Shown: positions 54,766-64,000 of the stretch, in pieces
Layout of the letters: each line of letters opens with the position of its first letter
Numbering within the stretch: position 1 is the stretch's first letter
Origin: Coix lacryma-jobi var. lacryma-jobi
Taxonomy: Eukaryota; Streptophyta; Magnoliopsida; Poales; Poaceae
DNA: 64,000 bases
Direction: 5' to 3'
NCBI GenBank assembly: GCA_009763385.1
Contig: CM019827.1
Coordinates: 111,193,204 to 111,257,203, forward strand
The notes under the pieces: model-generated
Seen by the model: the letters and a program-made list of their open reading frames with translations, nothing else
What the model was told of the DNA's origin: nothing
The model's database searches: none
Made by a program: the position numbers and the translations under genes

Positions 54766-55729
54766 GTTCCCGTCTGACAGCACCGACGACGACTACGCTC
54801 CTCTTCCGAGGATGCGTCCATAGGGAGCTCACGACTCCGAGGCCTCCTCCTCGCGTATGGCTGGCTCCGATCCAGCTCTTCTGACTATACTTTCTCGGAT
54901 GGAGCAGCAGCAGTCCCGTCTCTCTGAGGAGGTTCAGCGTCAGGCTGAGGAGCAGCGCCGACAGGCACAGGAGCAGGCTCGACTGGCAGAGGCACAGGCA
55001 GTGGCAGCAGCTCAGGCACAGGAGCGCCAGGACGCTCTCCAGCGGCAGATGATTCAGCTCCAGACTCAGACTCTTGCCTTCATGGAGAGGATGGCGGCTC
55101 TTCCACAGTTACCTCAACCGTCACAGTTTCAGCTGCAGCAGCCAGGACCGTCGACCTCTTACTTCACGTCAGTGCCTCCGTCGACGGTCTCGCCCTTCCC
55201 TCAGTACCCGCAGTGGTTTACCTCACCTCAGCCAGGGCAGCTGCCAGGGTTCACACCGCTCCGGTCAGGCTTCACTCCTACTCAGACGGAGTCGGTCCTA
55301 GTGACACCGAGGAGCCTGGAAGCCTCTTTCAGCGAGCTCATCGGCCTGCCTACACCGCCCGAGTTTCAGTTGCCGGTGACCTCAGCTCCAGCTCCTGCTC
55401 CAGCTACTGGTACCACAGAGACACTACCTTCCTCAGTAGCGTCGTCCGAGCCGCCGACCTCTCAGAGTCAGACTCTTCCTGTCAGCTCAGCTCCTGAGAC
55501 TTCGTTGACAGTGTCAGTGGTCGCGACTGAGACCGTGGACCCTCTTCCAGAGGCCGCTCCAGAGACAGTTGAGCAGACCCAGACCGCTTCTCCTTCACGT
55601 CCAGTGTCAGAGGGTCAGTCAGCTCACAGTACGTCGTCCGACGAGGAGACCTACCTGGCTCAGTTCGAGACTCTTCCACGCACCTCGTCGCCCGGCTCGT
55701 CTGCTCCACTCCCGCCTTCCGACCCTTAG

Positions 55730-56192
55730 GTTTTGGTCTTTGATGCCAAAGGGGGAGAGAGCGTATGTTAGACGTAGGGGGAGCCTGTGAGAGGGTTTCG
55801 GTTCTTTTGTTTGATCTTGCACTCATATGCATACATGTTTATCTTTTGGCACCCGTACGATATGTGTATGTCTTTTGGTTGTGACATGTGATACTACACT
55901 TGTTATATACTCATGTCACTCGTTTATGCTCAGTTGTGACATGTCATGCTTCACTCGTTATCTTATACATGTCACTTGCTTATGCTCATTTACTTTGCTT
56001 CCGCACTTATACTCCGATAAATGAGCTTGTTCATAAGTACTTGTGTTAATTCTTATATGTTGAGTACTTATGTGGATTTGGTTCGTATAAGCATGCCTAA
56101 CCCCTTTTGATCTTATTGTCACATGCTTATATAAACCAAGTTGTTGAAAACCTCACCTCTCTTTTAAACATACTTGAGGTTGTCATCAATCA
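55730..56192 (+). other. Element 2 3' untranslated region
   Basis: Noncoding. Has about two ~56-bp imperfect repeats around GTGACATGT/ATGTCACTCGTTTATGCTC (55880-55990). Follows the extra ORF stop with GATGCCAAAGGGGGAGAG, also present in element 1. Confidence 0.55.
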
Positions 56193-56208
56193 CCAAAAAG
56201 GGGGAGAT
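56193..56208 (+). other. Element 2 polypurine tract
   Basis: CCAAAAAGGGGGAGAT adjoins the 3' LTR. The same tract form is seen in element 1. Confidence 0.85.
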
Positions 56209-57736
56209 TGTGAGCATCTAGGCCCCCAGTGGGTTTCGGTGATTGGATGACAACGGTAAATTACTATGACTAACGTGTGTTTTGCAGAAACAGTTGAGTT
56301 AGGTCATGGTAATGATGATCGTGAGGGCACTATGGTATTCATGCCCCCTTAGCGATGGAATTCGTTCGGTTTTCAAAGGATGGACGACGAAGATGGTGAT
56401 AGGCTAATGCTAAGTGTCATTTGATGTTGAAGGACACTTAGAGTAGCATAGGTCTTTGTTTTATCTTTGGCCGTACTATAAAGAGGGGTTTGAATGAGTA
56501 GCTTGACCTAGGTGAGACTTTTGAGTTAGGTGTAGTGCACACTTGTTAACCAAAGCCCTAGGTAGCTTAGAAAGGTCCCTAAGATCATAAGGAAGAAAGT
56601 TCGTGAAGGGAGCGTCGCAAACCGAAGTCGTTTCGGACTTCAAAATGTGACCGGACGCTCCAACCCTAATGACCGGACGCTGGGGCGTGCGTCCGGTCAG
56701 TTGGTTTGGCTGAGGAGCAGGCTTGGCTGCGACCGAACGCTCTTCAGTATTCGACCGGACGCACCAGCAGGTGAGTCCGGTCGCGTCCAGAGAGGTTCCA
56801 GAGAGGGAAATTGATGACCGGACGCGTCCGGTCAGTGGTGATCGGACGCATGGGTGCGTCCGGTCAGTGTATCGTACTCGTGTCAGGGCTAACGTCACGT
56901 AGCCGTTAGACACTGACTGGACGCGTCCGGTCACCCCGACAGGTGCGTCCGGTCAGTGTGTAACTGGCTGGACTTACCCCTTCGTGCATGTTTCGAGTTG
57001 GGGGGTATAAATATGCCTCCCCCTCATTCATGCTGTCACTCTTGCTCATTTGAAAGGTTGCCAAACACATTGTGATTCCAAGTGAGTGCAAGAGGCCTAG
57101 TGAGGTTGAGAGATTTGATAATTGAGTGATCAAACACCTCATTAGTGAATAGAGAGTAGCAAGTGTGCATCCACCCATCTCATTAGCCTTGCGTTGGTCA
57201 AGTGAGAGTTCTTGCTTGTTACTCTTGGTGATCGGCATCACCTAGACGGCTTGGTGGCGATCGGAGAGCTTGGTGATCATCCAGAGGCATTGTGGATGAC
57301 CCAAGCCAAGTTGTGACCGGTAGCGAGCGATTCACCGGGCCGGAGTGGCGAAGAATCAGCTCGTAGTGAGCACTTGATCCTTGCGCGGATCAAGGGGGAG
57401 CGATACCCTTGCGCGGGTGCTCCAACGAGGACTAGGGGGGTGTGCCGACACCTCGATACCTCGGCAAAAAGATCATCGTGTCATCTCTACTCTCTTCTCT
57501 ACGCATTTACCTTTGAGCAATTCAATTCCGCATTTACTTGTTGTTCTTTCATAAGTTGGATTGCAATGCTAGAGTAGAAATGGTTTAGCGATAGTCTTTT
57601 GTGCAATTGATTCTTGTCAAACACACTTCTAGGCACTAGGGGGTTAATTGGGGCTTGATAAGTTTTATTATCGCAAGAAGTTTTAGAAAAGCCCAATTCA
57701 CCCCCCCCCCCCCTCTTGGGCATCTTGATCCTTTCA
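56209..57736 (+). repeat. Element 2 3' LTR
   Basis: 1528 bp, about a dozen substitutions from the 5' LTR by eye (below 1%), C run of 13. TATA box at 57006-57014; array at 56649-56958. The low divergence points to recent insertion. Confidence 0.95.
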
Positions 57737-57756
57737 GAGCGTGAGGCCAGCGTAGC

Positions 57757-58468
57757 CCACACCCCTATGTCTGCACCTGTGGTGGACTTCCCCTGCCTCC
57801 TTGTCTACTTGGGGCCCATGCAGTGCGAGCACCCCCTCCATCACCACGGTGCGAGCGCGAGGCAAGATATAAATAGGTGTAGCCTGCTCTCAATATCAGC
57901 GTCCTCATTAGTCGATCATATGGATGGTATTCATAACCTGGACAAGGGATTGCCAAGGTTATAGTGTTTCAAGCAAAGACAATACAGAAGCCACACCCCT
58001 ATGTCTGCACCCGTGGTGGACTTCCCCTGCCTCCTTGTGTACTTGGGGCTCATGCAGTGCGAGCCCCCCCCCCTCCGTCACCGCGGTGCGAGCGCGAGGC
58101 AAGATATAAATAGGTGTAGCCTGCTCTCAATATCAGCGTCCTCATTAGTCGATCATATGGATGGTATTCATAACCTGGACAAGGGATTGCCAAGGTTATA
58201 GTGTTTCAAGCAAAGACAATACAGAAGCCACACCCCTATGTCTGCACCCGTGGTGGACTTCCCCTGCCTCCTTGTGTACTTGGGGCCCATGCAGTGCGAG
58301 CCCCCCCCCCCCCTCCGTCACCGCGGTGCGAGCGCGAGGCAAGATATAAATAGGTGTAGCCTGCTCTCAATATCAGCGTCCTCATTAGTCGATCATATGG
58401 ATGGTATTCATAACCAGGACAAGGGATTGCCAATCAAGGTTATAGTGTTTCAAGCAAAGACAATACCA
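57757..58468 (+). repeat. Three-copy tandem repeat of about 236 bp, each copy with a TATA motif
   Basis: Units 57757-57990, 57991-58227 and 58228-58468, nearly identical. Each begins CCACACCCCTATGTCTGCAC, contains a C run of variable length, GATATAAATAGG (57866, 58103, 58343), CAATATCAGCGTCCTCATTAG and GTTTCAAGCAAAGACAATAC. Frames through the units are open only because the repeat length changes with the C run. No product is claimed. The TATA-like motif recurs once per unit. Confidence 0.88.
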
Positions 58469-59742
58469 CGGAAGCTTGATTGATCTCATGGTTAAAATAA
58501 AATATTCAAGCAAGAATCATATTATTGAAGAAATGAATTATACAAATGATTAATCTTCATGAAATTTTCTACTATGATTGGGGAGGCATCAGGAAGCGTT
58601 GGATGTGTCTATGATTGGTAGGCTCATATGAGCGGAGGCATTGAGATGCCTCTATATTCACATGAGATAAGACTTTGACTTGATGATGGCTACATAAGGT
58701 GAAGGTAGCAAGAAAATGGCTTTGAAGGACTAAGCAAGGGTGATGGGCAAGCGAAGGCTTAGTTGTCGAGGGACCATGACTAAGGTGAAGAAGCAAATAC
58801 TTATGTGTGAATCGGGGCACTAATCAAGTCATGAGGAGTCTTGCAATGTGAAGTATCAAATTGTCATTGATTTAAGAATTGAAATGACTTGAAGCTATAA
58901 ATTGAACTCATATGTGTTGAAATGTTTAAAGTCATAGTTCGATCTAGAAGAGTTTTCCATGCATGTTTTTGAGTTTTGGACCGGACATCTGGTCACCACA
59001 AACGGGAGGTTCGGTTTGTGCTTTCTATCTGGTCCATCAAACATTCGATCATGATCATAGGTTTGACTTTCAGTTCAATCCATAGATGTTTTGTTTGTAG
59101 GACTGGACATCTAATCACCCTGAAAGCATCCATGCCTCTAATTCGGTTTTGACGATTAATGATGGCACAATTATTATAATTAATGTGTGTTTTGTTGTGG
59201 TATTACTTTTGTAAGGTCACAATTATGGTCAATTATGGTTTTCATTAGTCCTCATTAGTCGATCATATTGATGATGGTCAATTATGGTTTTCATGCCCCT
59301 AAATGATTGTACTTGTTTCAGTTTTTAAAAGATGACCATGAAGATCGACTAGTTCTAAATGTCAATTGTGTTGAGGGGCATTTAGTGTAATGATATGATC
59401 TTTGGTTTTCGTTTGGTTGTACTATAAAGGAGAGGTATGAATGAGTAGTTTGACTTAGTTGATTCTAGTGAGTGGATATATGCACATTTTCGAAAGGGAA
59501 ATTGGCTAGCAGACACTGAAAGTGTAGGTCGTTTGCTACTGGACACTTAAAGTGAAGTCATTTGCTGAAAGACACTCTAATTCTTGTCAAATTTGCTGAT
59601 AGACATCATGGACAATAAAACAAATTTATAAAATAGATATAAAATCGTATAAGTGTTCAAAAATTATGTGAAATCTTCTACACTCTATATGATGAGAATT
59701 ATATGATTTGCACTAAAATGATCATTTTTCCTTCTTTCATAA
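58469..59742 (+). repeat. Degraded LTR remnants of SIRE-like elements
   Basis: 58480-58940 aligns by eye, with many differences, to 60404-60740 in the element 4 LTR (AAGCTTGATTGATCTCA, then AAGGTGAAG.TAGCAAG, then GACTTGAAGC). 59130-59480 resembles the start of the element 2 LTR (GTGTGTTTTG, TTTTCATGCCCC, GTACTATAAA, TGAATGAGTAG). 59490-59610 holds about four imperfect direct repeats around TTTGCTGAAAGACAC. No coding sequence. Confidence 0.65.
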
Positions 59743-62092
59743 TGTAAGTGCATCTAGCCCTTAGTGGGTTTTGGTGAATTGAGTGACAACATAATTAAAG
59801 GTCTAACAAGTTTGCTAAGTGTATCAAAGGTTCAACAAGAAAAGCAAACTTGATGATATTCCACATAGTGTTGAAATGAAGGCCAAAATTGTGTATTGTT
59901 GTATTGGAAGATCATGGAAACAATCTTGTTCAAGCAAAAGACAACAATGCAAATAGAGTTGATGATATGGCTTCTATGTTGTGGGATATCATGGCATCAT
60001 GAGAAAGCAAGCATATTTGGCAAATGACAAGTGAGACATGGATTGATGATTTTGGAATGGTCTCAACAATGGGTTGCTTTTCGTGAGCAAGAAGAGTTTG
60101 ATAGTGAACTAGCTTTGATCAAGGTTGAAGAATGAATCAAGAATGCATAAGTGAGTAAATGGCAAGCAAAGTTGAAATGACAAAGGACACAACTCATATT
60201 GGATATAAGTCATTCTCTACTTTGGTTTGCTTGTATGGATAAATGTTTGGAGAATCACTTTGCATTGATTTGATCAAGCTAGAAGTATGAAGATGGAGAT
60301 TGAAGTGAGTGTTGAGTGTCAAGCCAAAAGGAGAGGATATTAGGAATCGTGAATTGGCTTGACCATATTAATGATGATCCATATATGTCTCTATGTGAGT
60401 CAAACTAAAGCTTGATTGATCTCAACATGCATATCTACAAGATGTTCAAGCAAGGATCACAATATTGAAGAAATGATTTTCAATGGATGCTCAATATGAT
60501 GTGACTTGAGTGTGGCTTGATAAGGTGAAGATAGCAAGGAAAGGGCTTCGAGGTACTAAGCGACGGTGAAGGTCAAGAGACCGAAGTACTATGGCTAGGG
60601 TGAAGAAGAGAGTACTTGCATTGAGTCGAGGTACTAATCAAGCTATGAGGATTCATATTGTGTTGAGGATCAAATCATTAGTGGAAGTGACTTGAAGCCA
60701 TGGATTGAACTCATATGTGTGGAAATGGTTCAAGTCACATGCTCAAGGTGTGCTTGCTCAAAGAAAGGAGACAAAGATGATTGCAACCCCTTTCGAAGTG
60801 ATATCAAGAAGAAATGGCATATGAAGACATTGAAGACTCAAGTGGTTAAAATGGTTATATTTTCTTTGTCTTGAGTATAGTTATGCCGTACTATCAAGGG
60901 GGATGCAATACGAATCATAGACAAGTCTCAAGTGCTCAAACTAACCGAACCCGAGTGCTAACATGAGAGAAAACACTTAGCACTGCACCTGCACTTGTTG
61001 ATCTTGGGCTTGTTCTCTGTAGGGTTGGATAGCCCTCGAAACAAGCTTTCCGGAAAGTCCAAGATCACTGAAATCGGAGTTCGGAGTAAAAAGTTATGGC
61101 GTTTTTCGTGAGGTCACCTGTGCTGTCTCAGGGAGCTGCGGCAGTGCCGCTCTGTCGAGCGGCAGTGCCGCTCCCCGGCAGTGCCGGGCTAAGTGCGGCA
61201 GTGCCGGGCCTGTACAGCCAGTAACGGCTAGTTTCTGACCTCCAACGGCTAGTTTTGGGTGTGGGGGGTATATATACCCACCCCACGCTTCCAGAACCGG
61301 CTGCTGGTGCCCAAGACACTTCTAACACATCCAAAGCCATTTGAGAGCTCTCCCCAACCCTCTCTTGTGAGAGTGACATGCTTAGTGCATGATTAAGTGT
61401 TGGGGCTGTGTGATTAAGAGCTAGAGAGCATATTAGAGCCTTCCAAACCTTGAGCACTTGTCGGGCTTCGTCGATCTTCGTTGTGCATCTTTTACTCTTG
61501 GAGGTGAAGCCTCCTAGACGGCTAGGCGTCGCCCGGCGAGCTCCCGTGCTTGTGGTGAGCAGCGGGAAGTTTGTAATCCTCTTGTGGAGCTAGTAGAATT
61601 ACCCCTCACTTCAAGGATTTGGTTCCTTGACTTGAGACCGAGGAAGAGTTGCAAAGCTCTTGACCTAAGTGGTCATCCTCAACAACGTGGAGGTAGGCAA
61701 GCCTTGGTGGCGAGCTGAACCACGGGATAAATCACTTGTCTCTTGTATTTACTTGTGTTCATTCATCATACTTGTGAGCTTGTGATTGATTCTAGGATTT
61801 GGCCCCGATCTATTTCATACAACATATTTGGCTTGGTTGAGTTGGTTCTGCAGGTTCAGGAAACCAAGAGCAACACTTCTATTTATATAGAATTGGTTTC
61901 CTGTGGCTAGTTTTTGAATTGCAGGCTCGGGCAGTTTGTTGGCGCGGCAGTACCGGGCTGAGGCCGGCAGTGCCGGGGTGCGGCAGTTCCGGGCTTAGGG
62001 CGGTAGTGCCGGGCATCTCTAACAAAGTTTTGAGCTGTGATTTTAAACAGGCCTATTCACCCCCCCCTCTAGGCGACATCAAGGTCCTTTCA
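59743..62092 (+). repeat. Element 4 5' LTR
   Basis: 2350 bp, TGTAAGTGCATC...GGTCCTTTCA. TATA box TATATATA at 61269-61276. The palindromic motif array is just upstream (61136-61211), with a second cluster downstream of the TATA box (61925-62014). Confidence 0.85.
61136..61211. repeat. Palindromic CGGCAGTGCCG motif array in element 4 LTR
   Basis: Four copies (GCGGCAGTGCCGCT twice, CGGCAGTGCCGGG twice) within 76 bp, about 58 bp before the TATA box. A second cluster of four variants lies at 61925-62014, and two more copies lie in gag at 63531-63568. Confidence 0.85.
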
Positions 62093-62094
62093 AT

Positions 62095-62106
62095 TGGTAT
62101 CGGAGC
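62095..62106 (+). other. Element 4 primer-binding site
   Basis: TGGTATCGGAGC, two bases inside the LTR, identical to the element 2 site. Confidence 0.85.
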
Positions 62107-62145
62107 CTGGGCTCTCAATTACGGGCTTAACCGCCTTGAGAGACG

Positions 62146-64000
62146 ATGTCGACAAGTGAGGAAGTATCTCTAGAACTTTTACTTTTCGATGGCTCAAATT
62201 ATGCGTCTTGGTCCGCTAGTGTGCTTACTGTTTTTAGGACCATGGGTCCTCATATCGAGCGGATTGTTGATGTGAGCATTTCACCTTCTAGTGATGATTT
62301 GACCTATCTATCTAAAGAGGAAGTGAAATGCTTACAACACAATGCTCAAGCCTCTAATGTCTTATTTAGTGCTTTGAGTGAAGATGTTTTTGATGCCGTC
62401 ATATTTGGAGATGGTGAACCTCTTGAGGATGCTCATGTCATTTGGACCACACTCAAAGAAAGATATGACAAGTCCAAATGTGATGAGAAGTTGCTCTCAT
62501 TGGAGGAACCACTTGAGGAGTGCTCAACTTCGCCAACAAATGAAGAGCCTCAAGTGATTCTCCCAAAAGGCATAGCTGATCATGGCACACCCACTCCCTT
62601 ACCAACATATGTGAAAGGTAATGAAATGGTTGGTGAGAACAAGGATTATACATGTGGTACTTCTACTTCCTATAGTTCTTGTGAGACTAACATTTTGAAG
62701 GAAGAAGAAGCTTGTGATCGGTGGAGGCCAAGTGATGAATCCACTTCACCAATGTGCTCAACTATTCATGCCACTTCTCATGTATGTCTTATGGCAAAGG
62801 GTAAGAAGGTAAAATCAAAAGCCAAACCTTCTCCACCTCCCAGTGACATCTCTAGTAGTGATCTTAGTGATACTTCTAGTGATGATGATTCTAGTGATGA
62901 AGAAATAAATAACATAACTAAAAATTTGGATAGAAAGACCAAGTTATTTATTTCAAAGCTAATGGAGGACTTAGAGGCAACACAAGCTGAGCTAGAATCT
63001 AGAGAAAAGACTCTAATTAAACAAGAGGATCTATACATTGCTAGCAAGGAAGCTATTGCATTGGAGAGAAGTGAGGTGGACATCTTGCACAAGGCTTTGG
63101 CCAAAGAGCAAGATGTTCATGCTCTCCTAAAGAAGGATCATATTACACTCAAGGAAAAGTATTGTAGCTTGAATGGCAAGCACAAAGAACTTGAGGAGCA
63201 ATATAGCCTTCTTTGGGAAAGCAACTCACATCCTTCCAAGGCAAGTGATGTCTCTACTCCCTCCACTAGTCAAGGTTGTGGAAAATGCCTTAATCTTGAT
63301 TTGAATATTTATGCCACTAACCTTGCTAATATGGAGGCTATGAGAAAAGAGATTGCTAGGCTGAATGAGATCATAGCAAAAGAGTGCATGGATGGCAAGA
63401 CTCAAAACAGTGGCAAGAAGGTGGAAAATAGCTCTGAGTGTGCTCAGTCCATGATCAAGGGCAAAGTTGGTACAGATCAGCCTGCACAGATGGTGGCACA
63501 ACAGCAGCCCCGAGCAGCACAGCCACCCAAGGGCGGCAGTGCCGCTATGAAGGGCGGTAGTGCCGCTCCCCACAGAAAAGGGAAGGCTACCACTTATGCC
63601 CCTGGTCAGGTCAAGCTCATGAAGAAGGTCTCCAAATCAAAGCAAGAGCCCCAGAAAGCAAAGAAGACTCTCATCACTTGCTTCAAGTGCAAGAAAGAGG
63701 GTCACCATGTAAGGGATTGCTCCTTGAAGAAAGAAGCGAAGGTCATGAGCAACATTCAAGAGAAGAAAAAGATGGCTCATGGCAAGTGCTCCAACATGAG
63801 ACACAATGCCTCGATGTGTTCCAACAAGGTTGATGACCAAGCCACACTTCCAAACAAGAAAATGAGAATAAGTAAGAGGAAGTGTTATGAGTGCAATGAG
63901 AAGGGTCATGAAATTGCATCATGCCCCTACATGAAGGACAAAGGCTTGACATCATCAAGTAAGAGGCTCACCGGTAAGGAAGCAAACAAGAAGCAAGATA
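62146..64000 (+). CDS. gag: Element 4 gag, partial (runs off the window)
   Basis: ATG 62146 (MSTSEEVSLELLLFDGSNYA), open for 618 codons to the window edge with no stop. The N-terminal gag domain is short (WSASVLTVFRTMG, HVIWTTLKERYDKSK). Then come Ser/Asp-rich segments, a long coiled coil (about residues 250-450), two CCHC knuckles (CFKCKKEGHHVRDC near 63690; CYECNEKGHEIASC near 63883) and a possible degenerate third between them (CSNMRHNASMC). Residues KGGSAAMKGGSAAP are encoded by two copies of the LTR motif GGCGGCAGTGCCGCT/GGCGGTAGTGCCGCT. Likely functional as far as visible. Confidence 0.88.
   Translation, partial: MSTSEEVSLELLLFDGSNYASWSASVLTVFRTMGPHIERIVDVSISPSSDDLTYLSKEEVKCLQHNAQASNVLFSALSEDVFDAVIFGDGEPLEDAHVIWTTLKERYDKSKCDEKLLSLEEPLEECSTSPTNEEPQVILPKGIADHGTPTPLPTYVKGNEMVGENKDYTCGTSTSYSSCETNILKEEEACDRWRPSDESTSPMCSTIHATSHVCLMAKGKKVKSKAKPSPPPSDISSSDLSDTSSDDDSSDEEINNITKNLDRKTKLFISKLMEDLEATQAELESREKTLIKQEDLYIASKEAIALERSEVDILHKALAKEQDVHALLKKDHITLKEKYCSLNGKHKELEEQYSLLWESNSHPSKASDVSTPSTSQGCGKCLNLDLNIYATNLANMEAMRKEIARLNEIIAKECMDGKTQNSGKKVENSSECAQSMIKGKVGTDQPAQMVAQQQPRAAQPPKGGSAAMKGGSAAPHRKGKATTYAPGQVKLMKKVSKSKQEPQKAKKTLITCFKCKKEGHHVRDCSLKKEAKVMSNIQEKKKMAHGKCSNMRHNASMCSNKVDDQATLPNKKMRISKRKCYECNEKGHEIASCPYMKDKGLTSSSKRLTGKEANKKQD

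Larger units (their letters stand above)
50977..55729 (+). pseudogene. Extra ORF of element 2, downstream of pol, split by a solo LTR
   Basis: ATG 50977 (MARCKNVDGGPG), open to TAG 52501-52503. The same frame then continues to the solo LTR (52616) and resumes at 54771 after it, with a second TAG near 54820, and ends at 55729. Parts: basic Pro-rich N-terminus; globular core at about residues 225-480 (EEWFPAARHPL, FYTVLQEDFYRAYVN, MLSYLPGLADLLG, YIEDWVRQFYASLW, EFDIWDVIISEMEDTLAEG); acidic linker; glutamine-rich coiled coil (QQQSRLSEEVQRQAEEQRRQ); Ser/Thr/Pro tail. The same layout in element 1 shows it is a genuine element gene. There is no transmembrane helix or signal peptide, so it does not look like an envelope protein. 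Function unknown. Confidence 0.78.
42175..57736 (+). mobile_element. Element 2: Copia LTR retrotransposon, SIRE/Maximus type, with extra ORF
   Basis: 15,562 bp including a nested solo LTR. LTRs at 42175-43703 and 56209-57736, ends TGTGAG...CTTTCA, target duplication GAGCG (42170-42174 and 57737-57741). The order is 5' LTR, primer site, gag, pol, internal palindromic array, extra ORF, polypurine tract, 3' LTR. pol is intact, while gag and the extra ORF carry lesions. It is a relative of element 1: gag and pol are almost the same, but the LTR motif and the extra ORF differ more. Confidence 0.95.
59743..64000 (+). mobile_element. Element 4: SIRE-like Copia retrotransposon, 5' part
   Basis: 5' LTR 59743-62092 followed by a primer site and an open gag that continues past the window. 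The 5-bp sequence before the LTR is CATAA; the matching copy at the other end is outside the window. It is related to, but distinct from, elements 1 and 2. Confidence 0.88.

Noticed and set aside
57757..58468. CRISPR-like array
   Set aside because: Units are ~236 bp and contiguous with no short repeats separated by unique spacers, in a plant nuclear context.
57716..58483. Repeated 60-80 codon frames in the tandem repeat
   Set aside because: They repeat because the DNA repeats; the frame shifts with the C-run length and no domain is present.

Overview
The window is retrotransposon-dense nuclear DNA of a grass, most likely a panicoid such as sorghum, sugarcane, Miscanthus or maize. This rests on nested SIRE/Maximus-type Copia elements, a Tat-type Gypsy element carrying an antisense gene, a CACTA DNA transposon, a Stowaway MITE and one intronless GC-rich RING-H2 gene. 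The species is an inference. No rRNA, tRNA or CRISPR array was seen.

Layout, left to right. (1) 1-12669 is the 5' part of a CACTA transposon on the minus strand. Its TNP2-like transposase gene is split by a Copia/SIRE element (element 1, 228-10428, minus, TSD TAGAC). Element 1 has lost almost all of pol. (2) 12926-32148 is an old truncated Copia element (copia-3, minus). Its gag is split by a Tat-type Gypsy element (15607-30787, minus, TSD CAAAG). The Gypsy element carries gag-protease-RT-RNaseH-integrase on the minus strand and a multi-exon gene on the opposite strand with its own TATA box. (3) 32149-39430 has no intact gene. It holds exon-like fragments of an aspartic proteinase, a BIM-type bHLH factor and possibly GAPDH, all on the plus strand, as expected for a gene-capturing transposon. 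(4) 39753-39986 is a Stowaway MITE, and 40251-41024 is an ATL-type RING-H2 gene, the only likely intact host gene. (5) 42175-57736 is a second SIRE-type Copia element (element 2, plus, TSD GAGCG) with an intact pol and an extra downstream ORF. That ORF is split by a solo LTR (52616-54765, TSD GTTCC). (6) 57757-58468 is a three-copy tandem repeat of about 236 bp, each copy with a TATA motif. Old LTR remnants follow to 59742. (7) 59743-64000 is the 5' LTR and open gag of a fourth SIRE-type element (element 4) that runs off the window.

The most interesting signal is shared by the SIRE-type elements. Each family has a private short palindromic motif, repeated as an array just upstream of the LTR TATA box. 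Elements 1 and 2 carry a second array of the same family-specific motif inside the element, between pol and the extra downstream ORF. Element 4 carries its motif in the LTR, in the LTR segment downstream of the TATA box and inside the gag coding sequence. The Gypsy element is similarly saturated with CTCGAG. Other notable points are two in-frame deletions in element 1 (291 and 2997 bp) with microhomology at the junctions, the antisense gene of the Gypsy element, and the gene-fragment mosaic.

Coordinates and reading frames were read by eye. Family assignments come from protein motifs and remembered family features, not from a search.
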